A stretch of 64,000 nucleotides of DNA from Aeriscardovia sp. (GCA_017965665.1 JAGCPN010000008.1:47730-111729); one strand, 5' to 3'. Positions 30,344-38,977 are shown, counted from the first letter of the stretch. The notes: a model not told the origin generated them from the letters alone. A program made the numbers and translations.

Positions 30344-30759
30344 TATAATTTATTTGGGATGCGACCTTAACCTTGGCGGTGTCTGCACAAATTGCCGACT
30401 TGCGCGGGGTTGATCATGCTGCTGATCCGGTCTGCTACATCCCTGTGTGCAGGCGCTCAGACTGCACAGAGATTCTAGGATTCCTGCGAAGTGGCGGAGG
30501 GGATTGTGGCAAGGACTGGTGTTTTCATTCGGGATCCGGGATCCGAATCCCGCAACGCAACCTTGCCTTTCAGCCCGTCTGCCGCAGACAGGGATTGGGC
30601 CGTTCTTTGTATGGCATCTCCTGCGGCGTTTTCGGCCCCAGTCCAATTCTTTTAAAGTCTCCCCATGCGCCCGTAAGACGGTTTTGAGGCGCATGGGGAG
30701 CCTTCGCTTTTTTGGGGAAGAGAGTCTGGGAGATTGCGCGAGAAGGAAGCGAAAGTGAA
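30344..30759 (+). ncRNA. Long structured leader (candidate regulatory RNA) before gadC copy 2
   Basis: After a TATAAT at 30344-30349 there are about 400 bases without a convincing gene but with many stems: CTGCAC/GTGCAG, GATCA/TGATC, GGCAAGG/CCTTGCC enclosing an ATTCGGGATC/GATCCGAAT hairpin, GTCTG-CCG-CAGAC, GGGCCG/CGGCCC, and a perfect 13-bp stem at 30659-30671 / 30688-30700. GGACTGG (about 30513) can also pair with CCAGTCC (about 30639), giving alternative or pseudoknotted folds. The final hairpin is followed by a T-run (30708-30713) and could act as an attenuator. I do not recognise a known riboswitch or ncRNA family. Confidence 0.5.
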
Positions 30760-32262
30760 ATGTCTAGGAGCAACTCGGTCGGAGTAAGGCGAAATCTCAC
30801 CTTCTTCGGGTTTTTCGCTATGACAGCTTCCATGGTCATGGCCATGTACGAGTATCCAAGCTTTGCCACTAGCCAGTTTGCAGTAGTGTTCTTCGTCCTC
30901 TTGGGCGGCATCTTCTGGTTCCTGCCCACCGCCCTCATATCGGCCGAGCTGGCATCAGTCGAGGGCTGGAGCGAAGGAGGGGTGTTTGGATGGGTCGGCA
31001 ACGCCTTGCATTCCGACAAGCTCGGATTTATGGCGCTGTTCTTCCAGTGGTTCCAAATCACCGTCGGATTTGTGACGATGTGCTACTTTGTCATAGGCAT
31101 GCTCGCCGACATCTTCGGATGGCAGGCGATGAATAATGTGCCGTGGATCAAGTTTCTTTTCGTCCTCCTCCTCTTCCTGCTCATCAACCTGTGCCAGCTG
31201 GGGGGGACTAAATACACCGCAAATATCGCCAAATGGGGATTTTTGATTGGAATCCTTCTGACTTCAGTCATCTTCTTTATCGTTGCCATAACTTACCTGG
31301 CCCAGGGCAACCCCGTTCAGATCAAGTTCGGGGCCGGCCAATTCTTCCCCAATTTCTCAAATGTCGGCACTCTCACTATTTTTGCCACCTTCATTCTGGC
31401 GTTTGAAGGCGTAGAGGCCTCCGGGTCGCATATAGACGAACTTGAGAACCCCAACAGGAACTACCCTCTGGTAATGCTCATCATCGTCATCCTGGCCATC
31501 ATTTTGGATGCGCTGGGAGGCCTGGCCGTGGCCTGCGTCATTCCCCAGCAGCAGCTCTCTTTGAACTCCGGAATCTTCCAAACGCTCCAGTTCCTCATGT
31601 ATCACTTCTCCCCGACCCTCACATGGTTCATAGACATAATGAGCGTGCTGATAGTCGTAGGGGTCGTGGCTGAAATTGGATCATGGGCGGTAGGCCCTTC
31701 CGCCGGAATGAGGGACAGCGCCGAATACGGCATGATGCCCAAGTGGATATCTAAGGCCAACAGGCACGATGTGCCTGTCAATATGCTGATAATCCAGTTT
31801 GTGGTCTTTGTAATGTGGGACGCGATCCTGACTTTCGGCGGCAACGGCGGAAACGTGTCGTTTTTGGTAGCCACTACCCTGACGACCCTCATCTACCTGG
31901 TGTGCTATCTTCTGATGTACGCCTCATATTTCAAACTGATTTTTGCAGGGAAGAACTTGAAGCGTTCCTACAACGTGCCCGGAGGAATTGTGGTCAAGAC
32001 TGTAGTGGCGGTCTGCGGGACCCTCACGTCCCTCTTCGCCTTCTGCATGTCCTTTACGCCCTCCACGGCTCTGAGCGGGAACCAAACTACGATATTTCTG
32101 GTCCTACTGATTATTTGTTTCATAATTTCCATCATCATCCCCCTCGTAATCACCGCTTTCCATAAGCAGTATGTGAAGGGGATCCCCGCCGACCAGCTAA
32201 AGCTCATCCACTACAAGCTGGTGGAAAATGAGCAGGCATCTACCCAGTCGGCGGTCAAGTAA
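30760..32262 (+). CDS. Glutamate/GABA antiporter, GadC type (copy 2)
   Basis: 500-residue APC exchanger very similar to copy 1 (GTKYTANIAKWGFLIGILLTS, GVEASGSHIDELENPNRNYPL, GGIVVKTVVAVCG). I start it at the ATG at 30760 with AAGGAAG upstream; the frame runs a little further up into the leader. Tracts of 53 bp (28811-28863 and 30871-30923) and 62 bp (29459-29520 and 31519-31580) are identical to copy 1, at a constant 2060-bp offset. It forms a two-gene operon with copy 3 and is preceded by the structured leader. Confidence 0.87.
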   Translation: MSRSNSVGVRRNLTFFGFFAMTASMVMAMYEYPSFATSQFAVVFFVLLGGIFWFLPTALISAELASVEGWSEGGVFGWVGNALHSDKLGFMALFFQWFQITVGFVTMCYFVIGMLADIFGWQAMNNVPWIKFLFVLLLFLLINLCQLGGTKYTANIAKWGFLIGILLTSVIFFIVAITYLAQGNPVQIKFGAGQFFPNFSNVGTLTIFATFILAFEGVEASGSHIDELENPNRNYPLVMLIIVILAIILDALGGLAVACVIPQQQLSLNSGIFQTLQFLMYHFSPTLTWFIDIMSVLIVVGVVAEIGSWAVGPSAGMRDSAEYGMMPKWISKANRHDVPVNMLIIQFVVFVMWDAILTFGGNGGNVSFLVATTLTTLIYLVCYLLMYASYFKLIFAGKNLKRSYNVPGGIVVKTVVAVCGTLTSLFAFCMSFTPSTALSGNQTTIFLVLLIICFIISIIIPLVITAFHKQYVKGIPADQLKLIHYKLVENEQASTQSAVK

Positions 32263-32278
32263 GAAAGGAAAAGCCAAA

Positions 32279-33811
32279 ATGGCCGGGAGTAACTCGACCG
32301 GGATGAAGCGAAATCTGACGCTGTTCGGATTCTTCGCTATGACGGCATCCATGGTCATGGCAGTGTATGAATACCCGAGCTTCGGCACTTCTGGGTTTGC
32401 ATGCATCTTCTTCGCCCTCTTGGGCGGCATATTCTGGTTCCTTCCAATGGCGTTCATGGCAGCTGAGATGGCATCGGTTGACGGATGGAGCACCGGCGGC
32501 GTCTTCGGGTGGGTCGGCAACGCCCTCCACTCGGATCGCCTGGGCTTCATGGCCCTCTTCTTCCAGTGGTTCCAAATCACCGTCGGCTATGTGACCATGT
32601 GCTACGTGATCATCGGCCTGCTCTCCCAGATCTTCAACTGGCAGGCCCTCAACAACACGGCCTGGATTAAATTCATAGCCGTTCTGGTCATCTTCGGCAT
32701 AGTCACCCTCCTGCAGCTGGGCGGCACCAAGTACACGACCACTATAGCGAAGATAGGATTTATAGTCGGCATTCTCGTCTCCGCCATCATCCTCTTCATC
32801 TTCGCCATAATCTACCTGGCCCAGGGCCACCCCGTTCAGATCAAGTTCGGGGCGAGCGAGTTCTTCCCGAGCTTTGCGAACGTAGGAAACCTCACGATTT
32901 TCGCGACCTTCATTCTGGCTTACACGGGCGTTGAGGCTTCCGGCTCCCACATAGACGAGCTCCAGAAGCCCGAAAGAAACTACCCTGCCGCCATGTTCAT
33001 CCTGGTAGTCATAGCGATAGTGTTCGACTCTCTGGGCGGCATAGCTGTCGCCAGCGCAATTCCTGAAGAGAACCTCTCTTTGAACTCCGGACTATTCCAG
33101 ACCCTGCAGTACCTGATGTACAAGGTGACGGGATCCTACATCCTCGACTGGCTCCTCGACATCGTCTGCATCCTGGTCTGCTTCGGCATCGTGGCCGAGA
33201 TCGGATCCTGGATCGTCGGGCCTTCCGCCGGCCTCAGGGACAGCGCCCAGTACGGCATGATGCCTATGGGCATAAAGAAAGTCAACAAGCACAACGTGCC
33301 CACCAACGTCCTCATCATCAACTGCATCCTCGTCCTCTGCTGGGATGCCCTCCTCACCTTCGGAGGCTCCAGCGGGGCCGGAAACGTGTCGATACTTGTG
33401 GCCGAGACGCTCACTACATGCATCTACCTCGTCACATACCTGTTCATGTGCGCGGCGTACTACACGCTGATATTCAAGTGGAAGAGCCTGCACAGGACCT
33501 ACAACGTCCCCGGAGGGATCGTAGTCAAGACCATAGTCGCCATCTGCGGCACCGTGACCTCCATCTTCGCCCTCGTAGTCTCCTTCTTCCCCTCGACGGC
33601 GCTCACCCCGAGCGGGCAGGTGGAGTATGAAGTCCTCCTGGTGATAGCCTTCATAATCGCAATCATCATCCCGATCATCATCTCCGCCTTCCACAAGAAC
33701 TACGTCGCCAAGATCGATCCTTCCCAGATCAAGTACCTCACCTACAAGATGGCCAAGATGCAGAAGGCCCAGGCCCAGGTTCCCGCCCAGAACGCGAACA
33801 CGAACGCCTGA
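32279..33811 (+). CDS. Glutamate/GABA antiporter-like APC transporter, GadC type (copy 3)
   Basis: 510-residue APC exchanger, the most diverged of the three: the PQQQLSLNSG of copies 1 and 2 reads PEENLSLNSG and the C-terminus is Gln/Ala-rich. The GVEASGSHIDELQKPERNYP segment and the WIVGPSAGLRDSAQYGMMP segment are kept. ATG at 32279 with AAAGGAAAA, 16 bp after copy 2. The substitutions may shift substrate range (another amino acid or amine pair), which the sequence alone cannot decide. Confidence 0.86.
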   Translation: MAGSNSTGMKRNLTLFGFFAMTASMVMAVYEYPSFGTSGFACIFFALLGGIFWFLPMAFMAAEMASVDGWSTGGVFGWVGNALHSDRLGFMALFFQWFQITVGYVTMCYVIIGLLSQIFNWQALNNTAWIKFIAVLVIFGIVTLLQLGGTKYTTTIAKIGFIVGILVSAIILFIFAIIYLAQGHPVQIKFGASEFFPSFANVGNLTIFATFILAYTGVEASGSHIDELQKPERNYPAAMFILVVIAIVFDSLGGIAVASAIPEENLSLNSGLFQTLQYLMYKVTGSYILDWLLDIVCILVCFGIVAEIGSWIVGPSAGLRDSAQYGMMPMGIKKVNKHNVPTNVLIINCILVLCWDALLTFGGSSGAGNVSILVAETLTTCIYLVTYLFMCAAYYTLIFKWKSLHRTYNVPGGIVVKTIVAICGTVTSIFALVVSFFPSTALTPSGQVEYEVLLVIAFIIAIIIPIIISAFHKNYVAKIDPSQIKYLTYKMAKMQKAQAQVPAQNANTNA

Positions 33812-33854
33812 CTTGCGCAGGGCCTCTCCAGGTCTGTAGCCTAAAGTAGAATTT

Positions 33855-33890
33855 CGGCAAACAGGGAACTCTCTGGTTGCCGATTTTTTT
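33855..33890 (+). terminator. Terminator after the gadC pair
   Basis: CGGCAA pairs with TTGCCG, with an inner CAG/CTG pairing, followed by ATTTTTTT. The T-run ends exactly where the first ATG of the next gene begins. Confidence 0.8.
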
Positions 33891-34847
33891 ATGCCGGAAG
33901 GAATGACAGACTTGAAAAACAGCATCTCCGAGGAGAGCGGAGGCGCAGGAGCGGACCCGGGCGAAGAGAGCCCGCAAGAGCCGCTTTTGAGCCTCAAAGG
34001 CGTGAAAGTAAGAAGGTGGCGAAACCAGATCCTGGATCTGCCCGACGAAAGCATAGACATCTTCCTGGGAGACACCGTCGGGCTCATAGGCGAAAACGGA
34101 GCCGGAAAGACTACCCTTATAAACTGCATCGTGGGCAAGATCGCCTACCAGGGATCTATAGAGCGGAACTTTACGATACGGGACTTCGGCGTCCAGTTCC
34201 AGTCCAACGACTACGATCCGCCCGTGAAAGTAAAAGAGCTGGTAGAGGCGGTGTGCCAAAAGAGCGCCTCCAATCCGGCCCTCAAAGCGGCCATGAAGGA
34301 ATTTGAGCTAGAGGGGATCCTGCTCAAAAAAGTAAAGAAGCTGTCGGGGGGGGAGCGCAAAAGACTCACCCTGTTTTTGGCGATCTTCAAAAAGCCGAAA
34401 CTTTTGATCCTAGACGAGCCCACGAGCGCACTGGACTACCAAAAGCGGCGCAAAATCCTGCACACCCTCAAAGTGGCCATGGACCAAAAGACCGTTCTGA
34501 TTTCCACCCACTACTACGACGACATAGAGGATTGGGCCAATAAGATTTTGATACTGGAAAAGGGCAAGGTCGTATTCTTCGGAACCGTGAAAGAACTGGA
34601 AGACCGCTATCCCCTCTACTCGCTCGTACGCATTCCCATGGATATGCGCGAAAAGGCGGATTTCGGATCCCTCAGAGTGATAGAACTGGACGACGAAGTG
34701 AATCTCGGAGTGGTGACCCGCTCGGAGAAAGAGGAGGACGAGTTTCTCGCATCCTGCCGAAGGGCCTCCATCCCCGCCCATCGGGAGGAGAAACTCTACG
34801 GCATCTACGTTTTGGCGCTGGACGAATTTAAAGAAAGGGAGCAATGA
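33891..34847 (+). CDS. ABC transporter ATP-binding protein (pair 1)
   Basis: ATPase of an ABC-2-type exporter. Walker A GENGAGKTT (about residue 68), signature LSGGERKR (about 151), Walker B LLILDEPTSALD, switch His in ISTHYY, and an extra C-terminal domain of about 85 residues (from LYSLVRIPMDM) shared only with pair 2. The ATG at 33891 sits on the terminator T-run; ATG at 33903 is a likely alternative, so the message may be leaderless. Its stop overlaps the permease start (ATGA). The substrate is unknown. Confidence 0.85.
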   Translation: MPEGMTDLKNSISEESGGAGADPGEESPQEPLLSLKGVKVRRWRNQILDLPDESIDIFLGDTVGLIGENGAGKTTLINCIVGKIAYQGSIERNFTIRDFGVQFQSNDYDPPVKVKELVEAVCQKSASNPALKAAMKEFELEGILLKKVKKLSGGERKRLTLFLAIFKKPKLLILDEPTSALDYQKRRKILHTLKVAMDQKTVLISTHYYDDIEDWANKILILEKGKVVFFGTVKELEDRYPLYSLVRIPMDMREKADFGSLRVIELDDEVNLGVVTRSEKEEDEFLASCRRASIPAHREEKLYGIYVLALDEFKEREQ

Positions 34848-35665
34848 AGTACTATTTTGCAATGAGCATAAAGAGGCTCCTGCGCGCCCCGACCGCCCTC
34901 ATTTTCAACCTGGTCTACCCCGTTTTTATCGTAGTTGTCGACGGAGCTTTGTCCGGGCACCACATGGTAGACGGAAAGTCCTGGATCAACTACAACATTT
35001 CCGCAGTCATCGCCACCGGCCTCATCCCCATGGCCTGTATCGCCTTCTCGATGTACGCGGCCAGGCAGATTGGGAACGGGAGCGTGACCCGCCTCAACTA
35101 CTTCGGAGTAAAGACCCGCTGGCTCATGCTGGCAGACCTTCTGGCCCAGATCGTGTGCGCGACCATGGGCATAGCGCTTGCGATGATCGTAGGCTGGCTC
35201 TGGTTCAAGTTAAAAGCCCCGGGCGCCGGATACTTTTTCGCCTATATTCTCCAGATTTTTTACGCGCTCGTCACCATCATGGTTTGGGGGCAGATTTTGG
35301 GAGTTTTGATCAGGCACGCCATGGGCACGGTGCTGGTCGGGCTCCTTGCGACTTTCTTTTTGAACTTCTGTTCCAATGCCGCCTCCGCCCCGGCAGTGGA
35401 CGGCTTTCCCAGAGGGGTGAAGATAATGGCGGAGTGTTTCCCGATGAGCTGGGTCAACTATAAAATGCCCGCCATCTGGCTCGGGCACTCTTATTGGGCC
35501 TCCAAATTCCTCTGGATCGCGGCCATATGGCTGGTGGCGGGACTTATCATCCTCTGGTTCATGAGCCTGGTCGCAAACCCCTTCATCAGGGCTTTGCAAA
35601 AGCAGAAGATCCGCTCCATGGGCAAAAAGGGCAGGCCTGAAATGGCGCCGGAACTCGAAAAGTAG
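34844..35665 (+). CDS. ABC-2 type transporter permease (pair 1)
   Basis: 273 residues with about six membrane helices, beginning MKYYFAMSIKRLLRAPTALIFNLVYPVF, which is the ABC-2 pattern of a short cytoplasmic helix then a first membrane helix. IGNGSVTRLNYFGVKTRWLML is a conserved intracellular segment that recurs in the pair 2 permease. It is translationally coupled to its ATPase. Exporters of this design move drugs, peptides or glycans; nothing here narrows it down. Confidence 0.83.
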   Translation: MKYYFAMSIKRLLRAPTALIFNLVYPVFIVVVDGALSGHHMVDGKSWINYNISAVIATGLIPMACIAFSMYAARQIGNGSVTRLNYFGVKTRWLMLADLLAQIVCATMGIALAMIVGWLWFKLKAPGAGYFFAYILQIFYALVTIMVWGQILGVLIRHAMGTVLVGLLATFFLNFCSNAASAPAVDGFPRGVKIMAECFPMSWVNYKMPAIWLGHSYWASKFLWIAAIWLVAGLIILWFMSLVANPFIRALQKQKIRSMGKKGRPEMAPELEK

Positions 35666-35741
35666 CTTTTTCCTTCTTACTTTGTCGCCTTTTCAGTTAT
35701 AATTTCACCAACCACACAGCATCGGCTTTACTTGGAGGACA

Positions 35742-36674
35742 ATGCATCTAGAAAACTCTGCGCAAACGCTGGAAAGGCCAAAGCAGGGCGCTGGGGAAAC
35801 TTCGGCGGTCTTGAGCCTGAAGGACGTGAGCGTCCGGGCCGCAGGGACCAGGATTTTGGATCTGAGGGGGGAAGAGATAGAAATTTTCCCCGGCGACGTA
35901 GTCGGAATAATCGGAGAAAACGGGGCGGGAAAGTCCACGCTCATAAACTGCATCGTGGGCAAAATCCCCTTTGAGGGCGAGATTTCCCGCAGCTTCACCC
36001 TGGAAGACCTCGGAGTCCAGTTCCAGTACAACCCCTACGACCCCCTGCTCAAAGTGGAAGAGGTCGTGCAAATCGTCTGTGACGAAGGCGTTAAAGATCC
36101 GAAAATCAAGGCCGCGGCCGACAAGTTCGAAGTTTCCTCCCTCCTTGCCAAGAAGGTCAAAAAGCTCTCGGGAGGAGAAAGGCAGAGGCTGACGCTCTTC
36201 CTCATGCTTTTCAAGAAGCCGGATCTTTTGGTAGTAGACGAGCTGACGAGCGGAATGGATTTTCAAAAGAGGCAGGAGATGCTCTTTAGGCTCAGGAGCG
36301 CCTCGGCCCAAAAGACGGTCCTATCTGTCACCCACTACTTTGAAGAGCTGCGCGGATGGGCAAACAAGCTCCTGATACTGCAGAAAGGGAAGCTGGTCTT
36401 CTTCGGGACGGTAAAAGATCTTGAAAACCGCTACCCCTTCTACTCCTTCATCCGCTTCCCCAGACCCGTAGGGGGCTTTGAGGGGCTGCCCGGGGTCAGG
36501 ATGGTGGAAGTCGACGCCGGAACCCTGGGGGCCGTGGCAAAGACGGAGGAAGAGGAAAAGGAAATCCTCTCCGCCCTTTCAAATGATCGCATCCCTGCAG
36601 AGTGCGGCAAAAAAGACCTCTACAGCCTCTATGCCCTGGCCCTTGCAGATTTTAGGGAAGGGGCGAAGGTATGA
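35742..36674 (+). CDS. ABC transporter ATP-binding protein (pair 2)
   Basis: Paralogue of the ATPase at 33891, 310 residues: GENGAGKST Walker A, INCIVGKIPFEGEISRSFTLEDLGVQFQYN (same layout as pair 1), LSGGERQR, Walker B LLVVDELTSGMD, and the same C-terminal extra domain. In Walker B the usual E-P is E-L. GGAGG precedes the ATG, and a TATAAT lies at 35698-35703. The stop overlaps the permease start (ATGA). Confidence 0.86.
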   Translation: MHLENSAQTLERPKQGAGETSAVLSLKDVSVRAAGTRILDLRGEEIEIFPGDVVGIIGENGAGKSTLINCIVGKIPFEGEISRSFTLEDLGVQFQYNPYDPLLKVEEVVQIVCDEGVKDPKIKAAADKFEVSSLLAKKVKKLSGGERQRLTLFLMLFKKPDLLVVDELTSGMDFQKRQEMLFRLRSASAQKTVLSVTHYFEELRGWANKLLILQKGKLVFFGTVKDLENRYPFYSFIRFPRPVGGFEGLPGVRMVEVDAGTLGAVAKTEEEEKEILSALSNDRIPAECGKKDLYSLYALALADFREGAKV

Positions 36675-37435
36675 AGTACTGCATGCAGGCGAGCTTAAGG
36701 CGCATAACGCGCGTCCCCATAGCGATGTTCTTCGACTTCTTCTTCCCCCTCATGATGATCGCCGTCTTTGCGGGGGGAAACTCGACCCAGACCTACGGAG
36801 GGATAAACTTTATAAACTACTTCCTTCCTTCGGCCATCATGATGGGTCTCATCCCCCTCTCCTTGCTCTCTTTCCCCATGAGCGTGGGAAAGCAGATTGA
36901 AGACGGAAGCCTCGAGAGGCTGAACTACTTCGGGGTCAGGACCCGCACAATTCTCTCCTCCCAGATTTTGTCCCAGATCATTTTCGGGGCGGCGGGGATA
37001 GCCCTGGACATGCTCTTCTCCCTCGCCTCCTTCCGCCTCTCCTTCCCGGATCCGGCGCACTTTTTCGCCTTCCTCCTGCAGATCTTCATCGGGTTTGTCA
37101 CCCTGATGGTCTGGGGAGGAGCGATGGCGCTGATAGTCAAAAAGCCGCAGGCGCTCATGAGCGTAGGGCTCATCGTAATGTTCTTCCTGCTGTTTTGCGC
37201 AGGGACTTTCGGAACCCTCTCGAGCTTCCCGTCCGTCATACAGGACGCAGCCAAAGCCTTTCCGGTGAGCTACGTATCCGGCAAACTTCCGCTCGTTTGG
37301 ACGGGGCAGGATTTCTGGTGCGCAAAGTTCCTCTGGATTTCCGCCATATGGCTCGCTTCCGGCCTCGCCCTCCTTTTTGCCCTTAGCTTTTCAAACAAAA
37401 AGCTGCGCGCAAACTCCTTCCTGAGGGGGCGCTGA
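36671..37435 (+). CDS. ABC-2 type transporter permease (pair 2)
   Basis: 254-residue integral membrane protein, paralogue of the pair 1 permease (MKYCMQASLRRITRVPIAMFFDFFFPL; SLERLNYFGVRTRTIL; VSYVSGKLPLVWTGQDFWCAKFLW). Together with pair 1 it may form alternative or mixed ABC-2 complexes. It ends at the strong terminator shared with gadB. Confidence 0.83.
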   Translation: MKYCMQASLRRITRVPIAMFFDFFFPLMMIAVFAGGNSTQTYGGINFINYFLPSAIMMGLIPLSLLSFPMSVGKQIEDGSLERLNYFGVRTRTILSSQILSQIIFGAAGIALDMLFSLASFRLSFPDPAHFFAFLLQIFIGFVTLMVWGGAMALIVKKPQALMSVGLIVMFFLLFCAGTFGTLSSFPSVIQDAAKAFPVSYVSGKLPLVWTGQDFWCAKFLWISAIWLASGLALLFALSFSNKKLRANSFLRGR

Positions 37436-37441
37436 AAGACG

Positions 37442-37481
37442 GCATAAAAAAAGCGGGGACTTGGCCCCGCTTTTTTTATGC
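37442..37481. terminator. Bidirectional terminator between ABC pair 2 and gadB
   Basis: A perfect inverted repeat, arms 37442-37458 and 37465-37481 (core AAGCGGGG/CCCCGCTT with A7 and T7 flanks), loop ACTTGG. Works for both converging transcripts. Confidence 0.92.
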
Positions 37482-37495
37482 TTAATCTTCCTCTA

Positions 37496-38944
37496 CTAGT
37501 CGAAAAGCCTCTTCTTGTTCAGCTCTTCGAGGGCGGAGTTGAAGTCGGCGATGAAGTCGTCGGCTATGGTCATGCTCATTCCGGGCCGGACCACGATCCT
37601 CTGCACGATCTCGTCTTCCCTGTCCTTGGGGAGAGGATAGGCGGGAACCTGCCAGCCGTGCATGAGCAGCTGGTCCTGCAGATCGTAGAGGGACCACTTG
37701 GGGTGGGCGTCCTTCGCCATTTCCCAGGTGATTATCGGCAGCTTCGAGCCGTCGGTCAAAACGGAGAAGTACCCGGTGTCGGCTATAGCCTTGGAAAGCT
37801 TCTCGGAAACCTTCCTCACGTTGTTCATGATGGCCCTGAAGCCCTGCACGCCGAAGCGGACGAGGTTGTAGTACTGGCCCACGATTTGGGCTCCGGAGTG
37901 GGAGAAGTTGATGGCTATGGAGTCCACGCTCTTTCCGAGGTACGCCACTGCAAAGCGCATCTCTTCAGGCAGGTATTCGGGGGTGTTCTTGCGCCAGACA
38001 ACCCAGCCCACGCCGGGGTAGACCATGCCGTACTTGTGGCCGGAGACGTTGATGGAGTAGACGTTCTTGAGCCTGAAGTCCCAGGGCTCAAATCCGTCCA
38101 CGAAGGGGGCGAAGAAGCCGCAGTAGGCGGCGTCGACGTGGATGTGTACGGGCAGATCCTTGTGGGTCTCGTTGTAGATGGTCAGCTTTTCGTCGAGGAG
38201 CTTTATATCGTCTACGGCGCCCGTGTAGGTTATCCCCTGGATTCCCACGATGCCGATGGTGTTTTCATCGATCATGCTCATGGCCTTGTCAACGTCCATG
38301 CTCAGCTCGTCGTGCTTGAGGTCGACCTGGCGCATCTCTATGTTCCAGTAAGTGCAGAACTTCTCCCAGACGACCTGGTAGCCGGAATCGATTATGAGGT
38401 TCGGGCGGTGGGTGTGGAGGTCGTTTATGTCGAGGCCGGCCTTTTCAGCCCTGTGCTTCCAGGTAAAGAGCATCGCAAGCCCGCCGAGCATGCAGCCTTC
38501 GGAAGAGCCGACGGTGGAAGTGCCGATGAAGTCCTTCCTGAACTTCTCGTCGGCGGGGATGTTCCACATGTGGCCAATCATGGCGACGCAGTTGTCCTCA
38601 ATGGCGGCAGTCTTGGGGTATTCGGACTTGTCTATGGCGTTGGTGTTGAGGGCCTCGGTGATGAGCCTGGTAGCCTGGGGCTCCATCTGGGTGGTGCAGA
38701 AGGTGGTCAGATTCTGGTTGGGCTTGGCTTCGTTGAGCCTGTATTGCCTTATGAGCTCTTCGGCAATGTTGGGGTTGGTGGCTTTGAAGGGCATGAACTC
38801 GGTGGGCATGTCCATACCGGCTTCCACGCTGCTCAGCACGTTCTCTTCAGTGGCGTTCACCTCGGAGGCTTCTTTTTCTATAACCTCGGAGGCTTCTTTT
38901 TCTATAAGGAGTTCTTCGGGTTTTTTCTCTACTTGTTCGTTCAT
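37496..38944 (-). CDS. gadB: Glutamate decarboxylase
   Basis: PLP enzyme that turns glutamate into GABA and CO2, consuming a cytoplasmic proton. The PLP lysine is in INVSGHKYGMVYPG, the preceding HVDAAYCGFF holds the cofactor Asp, and GSSEGCMLGG binds phosphate. The C-terminus lacks the His seen in E. coli GadB that closes the site at neutral pH. The N-terminus carries a repeated EKEASEV element. I chose the ATG at 38944 because a hairpin brings AAAGGAGA to ideal distance; GTG 38977 (493 residues) is the longer option. It is convergent with the ABC genes and divergent from trxB. Confidence 0.93.
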   Translation of the reverse strand: MNEQVEKKPEELLIEKEASEVIEKEASEVNATEENVLSSVEAGMDMPTEFMPFKATNPNIAEELIRQYRLNEAKPNQNLTTFCTTQMEPQATRLITEALNTNAIDKSEYPKTAAIEDNCVAMIGHMWNIPADEKFRKDFIGTSTVGSSEGCMLGGLAMLFTWKHRAEKAGLDINDLHTHRPNLIIDSGYQVVWEKFCTYWNIEMRQVDLKHDELSMDVDKAMSMIDENTIGIVGIQGITYTGAVDDIKLLDEKLTIYNETHKDLPVHIHVDAAYCGFFAPFVDGFEPWDFRLKNVYSINVSGHKYGMVYPGVGWVVWRKNTPEYLPEEMRFAVAYLGKSVDSIAINFSHSGAQIVGQYYNLVRFGVQGFRAIMNNVRKVSEKLSKAIADTGYFSVLTDGSKLPIITWEMAKDAHPKWSLYDLQDQLLMHGWQVPAYPLPKDREDEIVQRIVVRPGMSMTIADDFIADFNSALEELNKKRLFD

Positions 38945-38974
38945 ATGCATTGGCAGAAAACTGCCGTCTCCTTT
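38944..38974 (-). promoter_or_regulatory. Hairpin-spaced ribosome binding site of gadB
   Basis: On the minus strand AAAGGAGA (38974-38967) is followed by the stem-loop GGCAG-TTTT-CTGCC (38965-38952) and then ATG codons at 38950 and 38944. Unfolded, the site is about 22 nt from ATG 38944, too far; with the stem formed the effective spacing is about 8 nt. Start choice or efficiency may therefore depend on folding. Confidence 0.55.
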
Positions 38975-38977
38975 CAC

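Noticed and set aside
30373..30758. Small frames in the gadC1-gadC2 spacer (about 104 residues)
   Set aside because: No ribosome site, no recognisable domain, Cys/Arg-rich composition. The stretch is better explained as a structured leader.
30344..30759. RNase P RNA, tmRNA or T-box identity for the gadC2 leader
   Set aside because: I looked for the conserved GAGGAAAGTCC, tmRNA and AGGGTGG-ACCGCG motifs and found none.
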